A stretch of DNA of 64,000 nucleotides from the NCBI GenBank assembly GCA_029948255.1, contig JALIZF010001726.1, positions 62,001 to 126,000 of the forward strand, in the 5' to 3' direction. Of the stretch, positions 14,001 to 26,000 are shown piece after piece (position 1 is the stretch's first letter; the number at the start of each line of letters is the position of its first letter). Under the pieces are notes generated by a model. The model was not told the origin of the DNA. It did no database searches and was given only the letters and a program-made list of their open reading frames with translations. This stretch comes from Telmatactis stephensoni. Lineage: Eukaryota > Cnidaria > Anthozoa > Actiniaria > Isophelliidae. Both the position numbers and the translations under genes were made by a program.

Positions 14001-17000
14001 AAAATGTTTTATTTTTAGGATGAGAAAGTGGATTCCTGGGCATCCAAGGAACCCCCCATGGATCCACCCCTGCTGTCCCATGTATTTTTAACTCAAGGGT
14101 GCCTATGGGACTAGGCACTGATAGAAGGAGACCATGATAGGGGGACTCCACCCATCACTGCATCAAACACTTCAGTGAAGGAGTACTTACATAAATATCA
14201 TCCTGTCCCTTCAAGCCTTACTTAGTTACAGTATTGTGGAATTTACCTTGCTTTAAAGTTTTGACCAATACACAGTTCTTGGATGGACTCATTTTGTCCT
14301 AAGCTTTGGAATATATTTGAAAAATCTCCATCAAAACCTGAAAAGTGATATAATTAGTTATGACCACAATGGATGAATGCTGAGACAAACATTAGTCTGC
14401 TAAAATATCATAGTCATCTTTTAGATTACCTCTGTAATAAATAAATAAATAATTTTCTACAGCAGATCCACATAGTGGCTATTCTTCTGCTGGCACTCAC
14501 ACTCACTACCTCTGCATTAAATATTTTGCATACATCGCTCAACTCACATGTTGATTTTTATGGAGGGAGGAAAACCGGAGAACCCGGAGAAAAAACCCTC
14601 GCGCAAGGGAGAGAACAACACATCAAACAAACTCAATTCACATATGATCCGATGTCCGAGCTGGGACTTGAACCCGGACCATAGCAGTGAAAGGCCGGTG
14701 CTCTCACCACTCGGCCAACCATACCACCCAATGTAATGGTATTTCTACAGCACAGAGTTCACAGCTTCCTGACACCATTGTAAAAAATTGTATCTTAAGT
14801 TGAATAGTACTCACCATTATCACTTATATTGAGTTTCTTGATATTTTTAATATCCTGTAGAGAATCACCCAGGGCTTTTGCCCCTGAACTTTTGAGCTAA
14901 AAGAAACACAAGTTTTGAGGGAATGTTGTGAGACAAGACTAAAAATGGCTATACAGGATACAAACGTTTGGTTCAGAGGAAGAAGTTTAAACATCTGTAA
15001 AATGATTAGCCTCAATTGTACTAACATTTTAATGATATTACAATACACAACTAACTTTGAACCAAGGTGTATAGATGTGACAAACAAAATGATATCACAA
15101 TACACAACTAACTTTGAACCAAGGTGTATAGATGTGACAAACAAAATGATATTACAATACACAACTAACATTTACTTTGAACCAAGGTGTATAGATGTGA
15201 CAAACAAAATGATATTACAATACACAACTAACTTTGAACCAAGGTGTATAGATGTGACAAACCAAAGAAAACAAAAGACCCACCTCATTTTTACTGATGT
15301 CAAGCTCTACATCTTTCACAACTTCATTCTCAGAAAAGCCTTTCAATAAAGCTCTGCAGAAGGAAGCAAGAAACTTGCATTTCACAGTAGAGCTTGCAAG
15401 AATGTTGTTGTCAAAGCCTGTATTTACCTTACTGCTTCTGGAGGCAACTTGCAGTTGGACAAGTCCACAAACTTCAAGTCTTGTGCCAAACTAAAAAACT
15501 GAAATGAGACAAAATGTTAGTTATCTAGACTGGAAGGATTGTCCTTCATCTATTAAGTCAGAGATAAGATGGTGATTTATGGAGAAAACAGTTACAATTT
15601 TGCAAGATAAGACAAGAGGTAGTAATAAGATTTGATTGAGAGAAAGAGTGTTCATAATCAAATTATGATTGTAAAGTGTTACTAGTTTTAGTTTCATGGA
15701 ACTTTGGTATTATAAATTTACCACTTTTTGAGTGTCCTTTGTGAAAATGAAGTCACTCATTCATTCATTTATTCATTCACTCATTCAATAATTCATCCAT
15801 CCGTCTATTCATCCATCCATCCATCCATTCATTCATTTACTCATCAACCAATTCAAGATATTGTATTTTTTTCATCAGCTCTGTTGTGTGAACATGAGTG
15901 GTGGATATTCAATTCACCTTAATACACTTTTGTTCGGCGGCATCCTGTGTAAAGGAGAGTTTTATGAAGATTTCAAAAAGAGTTTAATTAGATGTTAGTG
16001 TTACACAAGAATAGAAAAGGTTTATTATGGTAAATGGAAAGTATTTTTGTACTTAATGTACAAGTTGGTTACACTACTGTAGTAGTTTAAAAGATTTGAA
16101 TATTATATTGTAGGAAATAAGGGATGAAAGTTAAAAGAAACTAGAAGGGAAATGGGAGTAAATGTGCAAAGAAAAGAACACAGAAAATAATCATATACAG
16201 TTTAAAGCTCCTACCACCCATATTTTTTTATTTTCAAAATTAGTTCTTTTTAGAGAGCATAGTGAAGATGTTTTTATCCTGTTTTTATAATGTCAAAAAT
16301 AAATTTAATGACGTCAGAGGAGGCAACACTGCAAACTTCTCATGGGTTTCACAAAAAGAGGTCTTCAATTTGAGAGCCAGATTTTTTACTAAACAACAGA
16401 CTTTACCAATGGAAATGAGTTACAAATGGAAAAATACGTCAAGTAATTTAAATTATCTTGTTTTTGTATAATAAATGATTACTCCTCTTATGTCATCACA
16501 TTTGCATTTTGACATTTGAAACCTTTATATCTCAAAACATATGGAGTGAGGAAAAACAAGATATAACAATTTACACTATGCTCTCTACCAAGAACTGAGT
16601 TTGAAAATAAAGAAAATATGGGTGATAGGCACTTTAAATTTCATTTTTCTAAAAAATTATTTACTAAATCAACTAAAAGGTGATCTCCTTTAAAAACTGA
16701 GCGCTCTAGCATCAAAAGAGGAGCAAAACTCCTATTACACTGAACATGGAGAAAAAAACAGCCAGACCATGGAAATGACCACAAGGGAAGACCACATCTA
16801 CAACCCTTCTTAACCCTAGCTATCTAGGATGGATTTTATATGCTTAGTCTAGGAATGTTCAAATGAATAGAAAATGATCCTCAATGGGAAATCCATTGTA
16901 CCTGTTGAAACGATTGTTGTACTGTGACTTCTTTCTTCCTAAAAATTGAACATAATGATGAATCACATTCATATATTTATAATTTGGTATAAAGAAAAAG

Positions 17001-20000
17001 ATGAATAATTGGAGGGATGGTACCTTAAACAGTAAATACAGACTGAGATAGACACATAACACAATCTTTGTGATATGCACTTACTTTGTAGTGAAGTTGT
17101 TTCCAGCAAGGTTAAGATGCATCAAGTTTTGTACACATCCTCTCATTAATGCTGCAAACAACTGAATAAATAACCAATCAAATAAGATTGAGATTGATTC
17201 ATTTACTGTTTTCTTTTTTGTTAGAGTTACCAGCAACCATTACTTGAATAGCATCCTTACCAAATCCAGTGCACAATCAGTATATGACAAGTCCAAATGT
17301 GTCAAGGCATTAGGCTGAGCTAGGAAGTCTGACAATGTCTAAAACAAATGACAAAAATTTAATTTGAAACAAATAACATACAAATGGTTCGTGCACAAAG
17401 CAATTGAAGATGTCCCTCCAACTTTTTCAAATAAAGAACATCAGTTAACATGTACATTTGACAAATAACATACATTCAAATGGTTCGTGCACAAAGCAAT
17501 TGAAGATGTCCCTCCAACTTTTTCAAATAAAGAACATCAGTTAACATGTACATTTGAGGCTGGTACACACAAGGGAGCATGCTTCTGCAACATGCCTCCT
17601 CAACATGCTCCCACAACATGCTCCCTCATATGAAAATGATTTCATGCAACACGTTTTGTTGTGCAGCAAAAGTTTTGCTGCCTCCTCTTGCTCCTTGATA
17701 TCAAACTGGTTAAATATGAGGGAGCAAGCTCTGGGAGCAAATTATTACATGCAACAAGCTCCTGCAGCATGCTCCCTCGTGTGATCTGGTTGTGCAAAAT
17801 GACCAAGAAGTATAGCTTTGTTGTGGGAGCATGTTGCAGGAGCAAGCTCCCTCGTGTGCACTGGTTTTTATGAATAACAATAGTTAATTTCAAGTTGGTG
17901 TGAAAAATCACATCAAACAACACAGTCTTGGACACAAATGGACCTCTGTCACACCATTGTGTGCAACAGCCTGTGCCAAGAGCTTTTTTCACAGTCATAT
18001 CAGTAAGTATACTTACTGTGACTCCATCAGCTTTCAGTGGATTCTTGGAGAGATTCAACCTAAAAATATTGGTAAGTGTTAACATAGGAATAAATGTATC
18101 ACTACAGCCATTACCCACTTCTAGGACAGAAGGAAAAGAGTGATCATGATAAGAGCATCTCACCTTTTCAATGAGCTCTGTACATATTTACTGCCCTTTA
18201 AGGAGTTCACAAGGCTAAGAGTTCCTGTAAGAAGAAATATCCATAAGGATCTTTTAATTTGCTCACAAACAAACCACAGACAATGACCTAGTTTGAATTG
18301 GATATAGATTTCACAATATCAATTTTGAGTGTCAAAAACAAGCAGGTGGGCAAGGTTTTTAGGCCTCTAGTGGTACAACCCTATGTAAGATTTGGTTGAG
18401 TAAACCAACCTTGACTAACCAACAAGAATGTTATGATTATAAAGTGAGACCCTGTCTTATGACCAGCCCGTAAATATGGCCCATCCTGCTATTATGAACC
18501 ACACATTTTGGCCTGGCAACTAGAGATAGCATTTAATCTCTTGTAAAAAATACACCATTAATATGGCCATCCTGCTATTATGGCCAACAAATTTTCTCTT
18601 GTCAAAAAATACCATTAATATGGCCATCCTGTTATTACAGCCAGTTCTTATTGGCCCATAGGTTGCCATCTTAGTGAAGTTTCACTGTAACAATATATCA
18701 GTGATTATATAGTGCTTTGGTTATGTGTTCATTCCATACCTTTCACTGTCAGACCATTGTCAACCAGAGAAAGTGAAACTAAACCTTGTGGTTTATTGAA
18801 TGAACCAGTCAAATGACCAAGACCTGAGACAAACAAACAAGTACTATTTAATCCAGGACAAATATATAAAGTATGTTAAAGTTGAGTACACTACCTCTGT
18901 CTTCCATGGTATTGTTAGAGAAGTCAAAACTGTGAAGGGCTGTCTTTGGATTGGATGTCAAAGCAAGACCAACTTTATGAAAGAAATCCCTATGAAATAA
19001 ATAAGTAATTAAATAATTTACAATGGAAAAAACAAGGTATTTATTTTCAAGGAAAAATAAGGATTTGTAAATTAAACCATTAGAAATGTCAATCCAATTA
19101 GCAATTATTAGTTTCTATGAGGGCCACAAGTTTATCAGTATCAACTGCTACATGTAACCCTCTGTATAAATAAAGTTGATTATCATTTCTATATATTTTA
19201 TCTCACCTTCCCAGAGAAACTCCATCAAGAACTAATTCTTCAAGGTTTGTTGATTTCTTGATAACTTTGATAATGACATCACAAACATCAGAACTCTACA
19301 AAACAACATTAATTACCTCTTAAGTGGACATATCTTTACTAAACTATATACACGTATGTATTTAATTCAAAATTTAAGATGTTCTGTCTGTATTTACCAG
19401 TTTAAAGGACCTGCATACAAGCTTTGTGAACCAGGAATTATACTCCAAGACTGCTATAATTGGTACCAAATCCCTACAAAGATATTTCAAATGAACTGGT
19501 GAAAAAAGTCTCAAAAATAAAAGGATGAAGTCCCAGAGAAGAAATGCCACAAAACGCCTCTTGTCCACAATACTATAGGCTCCTGAAGAGGCACTAGAAC
19601 TTACATACATGTATAATAATGTATACATGCAATTATATTAAAAGTGGACTTACTTTTGATCTAGATGGTCAAAGTCTTGCAGGTTAAATTCCTTGGTATT
19701 GTGTGATAAGTATATTGTATCAACATCCTGAATGACAAAAATAATGTGGAATTTATCACAAATATATCTAAAAATCAATACACAGACCATGAAGATGTGG
19801 GAACATTAGCTTAATAACAACTAGAGCAGATTTCATATGAGTAATAATAATAATAATAATAATAATAAGTGTGAAATGGACCGCTGGTGCCATGGCTGTG
19901 TCAGTGTCATGATGTCTATAAAAACATTTGAAATTCCTGCTGTAACTGTACAATGACTGTGCAGTGCCATTTTCACAGTCATACAAAATCTACTCTAACA

Positions 20001-23000
20001 AGTTACGAGTGATTGCACACAATAAAGAGAAATTGAAATGAAGTCACTACCCATGCATGTGCAATCTCCTTGTTCACCAACTCAAGGAAGTGAATTTTGA
20101 AGCATTTGTTACAAGTTCTAGTGCCATACACCACATACTAATTGTAAAATTAAGGAACATTCTCTTAGTGTTTCAGTCAATTAAAGTTGCTTACCCAGGC
20201 AACTTCTTCCAAGTAACGACTTCCATAATAATCACACATACATGCATATACCTTGGAAAACCCGCCTAAAGAAAAAGTAAAAAAAATGGAAATAATGGGA
20301 GAAGAATTTATTTCAATGTCACTGTATGTATTGTCACCCCCTGGAGCTAGCATTAGCCCAATGCCAGGAAATATGCCAGGTTCCTTTTCACTACTTATGG
20401 CTTACTTACAAATCCTGTAATTTTTGAGGATGAGGGAAGGGCATTTGCACAAGTCTTTGGATCACCCAAGGCAATAGGCCTGCATTATATTGGCAGCCCA
20501 GTTACAGTTATAAAGATCCTTGTAAAAGGCCATCAGTGCCATAATAATTCTCAGGAACCAAGGGGTATTATTCTGTCACTCATTTCTTGCTCTCAGAAAA
20601 TATTGCCCTGGAAATGTTGTTCTTTAGAACTTGTTCTTGAAGTCAAGTTCTCTCTTACCTTTGATCAGTCAACCTGACCAACCAGCATCAAGTTTATAGC
20701 TACTTCAAAAAGGCTGATGAGGTGAATGGCCAATGGTGATCGATGATTGGTGATTGCACGATGGAAAGGAAATTTTGGGTAACAAAAATTGCTCATTTTC
20801 ATTATTTGAATACCCAAGGAATGCCGGTACCATGCAGTGAAGACCTTATTTGACAAAGTGGTCGATAAGCGATTCATATCTCCGAGCCAGATAGTGGTCT
20901 TAATAGTGTGACCACAGTTCTTTTCAGTCATGCAATCACCAATCGCCAATTGCCATTTGCCGTTTGCCCCGTCAACCTTTTTTGAAATAGCTATATATCA
21001 ATGATAACCATGAAAATATCTCAGTAATAAATTTTGATTTCCAGAACAAGGTCTAACAAAACTCAGGGTATTTTTTTCTGTAAGTGAGAAACAAGTACGG
21101 TAAATATGTAATATATGTAGAAATGTAGAAATGTATATATGTAGACATGTAAAATTAATGTAAATTATTTGTATATCTATAAAAAAGATAATGTTTCTCT
21201 ACTGGACAAAAATTTAAATAAAGTGTGATGATGGTGATGATGATGAAGTAGGTTTCTGAGGATGTTTAGTTGTTTGTTTGGTGGTGATAGTTACCACATG
21301 GTCCAACTTCAGTATCAGCCTCAGTATTAATCAATGTATTGACAACATTGTTGACTTTTTCTTGTCTTGCTTCTGTCTCCTCAGGAGGACCAAGGGTAAG
21401 CCTGAAACGACTAACAACATATTCTCATTACAACCATGAACCATCGTTTAAGGTCCTGTTTCTTTCTGTAACTTGTCTCACAAAACAAGTTGCATTGGCC
21501 CTTGCAGTGGGTGTTACGTACATAGTGCAGCGCTGAAAAAGTTACTAGAATCAACTGCAGCAACCTGTCATGCAATGATTTTAAGGCAGTGTTACATGAG
21601 ACAATTTTTAACAATGATTTTAAGCACAACGGCGTTGCATTAAAAATCTTTCTCGTGTAACATGACATTTGAAATTATTTTCCTTGCAATTTTCCCTTCA
21701 GCAACGTGTTGCGAATTTTTGAATCCAAGTCAGAAACTTACAATGCAAAATATTGCAAGTTGTTGCAACGTTGCGTGGAAAATCATTGTTAAAAATCGTC
21801 TCGTGTAACACCGCCTTTATGTAACCACATACTGTAGTACGTTACATGCTGCAATGGTTGGTGCAACTTGTTTTGCAACCCCACTGCAAGATGAGTGGGA
21901 GAAAAACATTACACCATATAACAGCACCTTTAGCTACCAAAAAACAAATGTAGGAGATGTGCAATATGCCTTTACAACATGCAGCTCTCCCTGGGAACCC
22001 CTCATCAGTACTTTATACCAAGGGAACATAATAAAAGTGAACACCAAGTGATTCAGGTTAAAGAAAAGCTGGAGAACCCACCAAGGACCACTCACTGAAA
22101 CAAAAGCCTAGTACCCTCTTCCCCTAATTTCCTACCTTTAATCCCTCCACACACACACACATGCACACCACTATTTCCCTCTATTACCCTCTCCCCCTTC
22201 CCTAACCTTATTTCCCTCCCTTTCTCCCACAAACACACCATCCTTTCCTTCTATCCCTCTTTTCTCCTATCCCTGGCTAAATAGTCTCACCTCTCCCCAC
22301 CCACCCTATGCCTCTATACCCCTTGTCCAACCCTTTTGTCCACTGGGGAGTTGCAGGATTGAGGGGAGCTTTCCTAAATTTACCCTCTCCTACCAGCCCC
22401 ACCAAGCCACACCCTTCCCCCTTCTATCCCCTTCTCATCATCAATGCTTTGCTCACAACATGTACTTACTCTGGGTTACCACATGGAAAAGAAGACTTCA
22501 AGGCTGCTTGTATTTGTGCAATTATCTCTATACTGTCCTTAGGTTGGGCTACTTTAATGGAGTATACTTTGTCTGATGCTGTTATATTGACCTAAAAGAA
22601 ACAAAGATTAAAACTCTTCATGTTCACATGTTCAACTTGATAGAAAAGCTTTTGTATGACTGAGAAAATGGTACAGACAACTAACAGAATAGTACAGGTT
22701 TTCTTTTCAAATGAACTATACCAGGTAGAGACAATTGTGAATGCATATAACATTATTTTATTTCACAAAAAAATTCTTGACAGCAAGGATTCCTTCAGTT
22801 GCTGGTGATGGACCCACACAGGCAGCAAAAAATGCAGCCACAAGCAGAAAAGGAAAACCCTGCACAGTGACAACTGGAATTTCAAAATTTCTTTTAGACA
22901 TTAGGCACTGACATAGTCATGGTATGGCATGGTGATTTCCATCTCTTATATGAAAACTCCTCTAAATAAGAGAACATGCATGCAGTACCAAATATTTGAG

Positions 23001-26000
23001 ATATAGAATAACATGTATACGATTTTGACTGAAAAAAGTGACTGAAGAGAAACGGGTTTGTGGTTGTCAAGTTATCAGGAAAATATTGTGTTTAATATAG
23101 CAGACCTTTACTGCACTCCTCTTGGTATGCCACATTTAATTTATTAATGGTTGTGGGCATGTTCTAACAATGCTGATAGAGAAACAACTTACCAAAAGTG
23201 GTTTAAGGCTTTCAATTTGCTGTACTGCCAAGATGTGAAAACTGGAATCAACCTAAAAAGTGAAACAACCCTCAGGTTTGAAAGTTCCTGTCTCTAAGAA
23301 GATGTACAGTAAAGTCCTTACCTTTCCTGCTGTTTTATTGAAGCTTACAAAATAAACACGATAAGATGATAAAGCCTGTAAGAAAATATAGAAACAAGGA
23401 TTAGCACTTCTAAGACTTGTCACTAAATGTAGCATAAAATAAGACTCTCTTGACCCTTGACATATTCATCCATTATTCATAGGTCTTGGATATCAAATGA
23501 CAGGACAATAAATAAGGTAAAAATTATCACAAGATAATCTATAATTGATAAGGCATAACAGGCTCAACAAAACAAAAACATTTCACTAGTGATAAAATCC
23601 TTTAACATTTAATAAAGAAATAGTATAAACTAATTAACAATACCACTCTCGGTCTTTGAAGAATGTACCATGTACACTAAATGATGTATTCTCTGGTAAT
23701 TAAGTTAATAAGACTATCTATCAATAAATCAGGTATTCTTCAATAAAACAATGCTAACAACAATAATGATCACTAACATTCTACATGCATTATCATGCCC
23801 CGTTATCAAACACCACATCTTTAATTTTGCCAAACCAAGATTGAAAATGTTGCCAAAATTGGAGAAGCAGAAAATTGACAGCTCTGTCTTACTGACATGG
23901 ACTAAGTAAATTTTTCTCTCACAAAGTTTTGTTTTAAAAACCTCAGTGACACAACCTGACTAATAGGTAAAAGACAATTGTCATAAAGAGATTTTAACTA
24001 TTGACATTATGACAGCTGATCTGTGTGAAAGTAAATGAAATTCCTATTTAATTGGTTGTAATTTTCTCATGCATGGAGGAGTGTAGACAAGAAATACTGG
24101 GACTTATCAGGAATGGTTATTGTGGACTATCTTTGGCTATTGATAAACTCAAATCAAATTGAAATCTCTGTTTTCATTTTTAATTTATCAACCATCTATT
24201 GATTTAAACCTATAGTACATGCACATAAAAACTCAAAGGGATGAATAGAAATCTGTAACAACCGAGAATGCACTTAACACAGAACTCTATACAATGTTAT
24301 AGATTTCCATGGATTCCTTAATGTCAAAATCTTTATAGTGTAGTGCAAACTATTAGCTTGCTAGTTATTTCCAATTATAATTTTTGTGCAATTTGTTTGG
24401 ACTACAAATGATAACACTCCGTCATCATTCATTAGTAAAACCAGGAAGTTAAATACGGATAATAAAGTAAATATTGATAAATATACACAGAAACATGACT
24501 CCACAATATCAATTCCTTTCAAAAGAACATGTGGAAACATCATGACTAATCCAAAATATGAGAATGTCTTTAAAAAACAATCACAGATGATTTGCTAAAA
24601 TTGCTAAAACTACGTGATAGCTTAGAAACAAAAGAATTAATTAAAAAGGTGTTTAGATATTTAAGTTTAGTCACCCAGGTGCTAGCAAGTAGAACCTAAT
24701 ATATTACACACCCAAAGCTACATATTTATAAGGGCTTGTACTAAACCATATTCATAATGAAATACTTTTGAGTGGAATTAAATAACATCAAATTACAACC
24801 ACAAAAGTAATCTAACAGTGTGATCTTATGACTTTCATTTCAGAGGTAACCTAATTCATGAAATATTTCCTTTTCCACTTTTTTTTCATTCAAAATATTA
24901 TCAAGCTAACAGGCCTGATTTGAATACCATTCATCTGGATTTACATGTCTTTAGAAAATTGCTGAATTGATGTCATAATTGATGTATTCAAATTAACAGA
25001 TTGCAATTAAACTTGAGGATTTCTATCACAGCTCTTTGCTTTTTATTATCCCTAGATCATGTCGCCTAGAATATTAGCGTGATCTTGTACAATAATATTA
25101 GAAATGGAATTAATGATTTAAAAATGACTTTTACTAATATAGAAAAATTTGATTACCAAAAACATCATGTGATTTGAATAAGTAATATTTTGGATCAACA
25201 CCAACACAGAAACTACTAGGTCCTCTATTTTAAACACTTTCCATAACTTATTTTTTCTCTATTATAATGCAGATTGAAAGTTCTTATATTGAGGATCAAG
25301 AACGTAATTTAATAGTAAACACAAACACGCCACAGTTTAAACCCAAGACCAATACCCAAATCAACGTTAGCAAATACCTTAGTTATTTTGAAGAATTATT
25401 AAAAACATGGAATCCTAAATTCACCAGGGAATAGCATGCTATCTCGGGCAAACAAAATAAAGCAAATATCGCCTTGAGTACAGTACACGCCTTCACGGTC
25501 CAAATTGTTGTTCTCTACAATTTTGACACAACACACCATTGCCATATTTGCATGGTTTCTAATGTTCTAATTACATTGGAGATGGTGTAAAAATCGAGTA
25601 AGAACAATTAGAGATTAAATGATTTAAACTGCAAATAGTTGAAGTTATGAGCTTCAGGAATTTCAAGGCCGAGGTTTATCTTTGTATACGATAACTAGAA
25701 TACTCGCGACCAAAGACAATGTAGCTTAATTCTTCAGCGCTCTAAACAATTGAGCAAATAATAAAATACTTAAAATTCAGAAATCTAAATAGCTGATCAA
25801 CAAGTCCTTGAGTTTATCAGCTAGCGGGAAGGGATACTTTAAGGCTAACTCTACAGGAAATACACGACGATCTGATTCATGGGGAGCTTGAAACGAAAAA
25901 ACTCACCAAAATACGAGTTTCGATCTTCTCCCCTTTGCACTCGATTTTCACTTTCTTGACAAAATCCAAATCCAGTTCATGACGAATTGCTTTCTTTACA

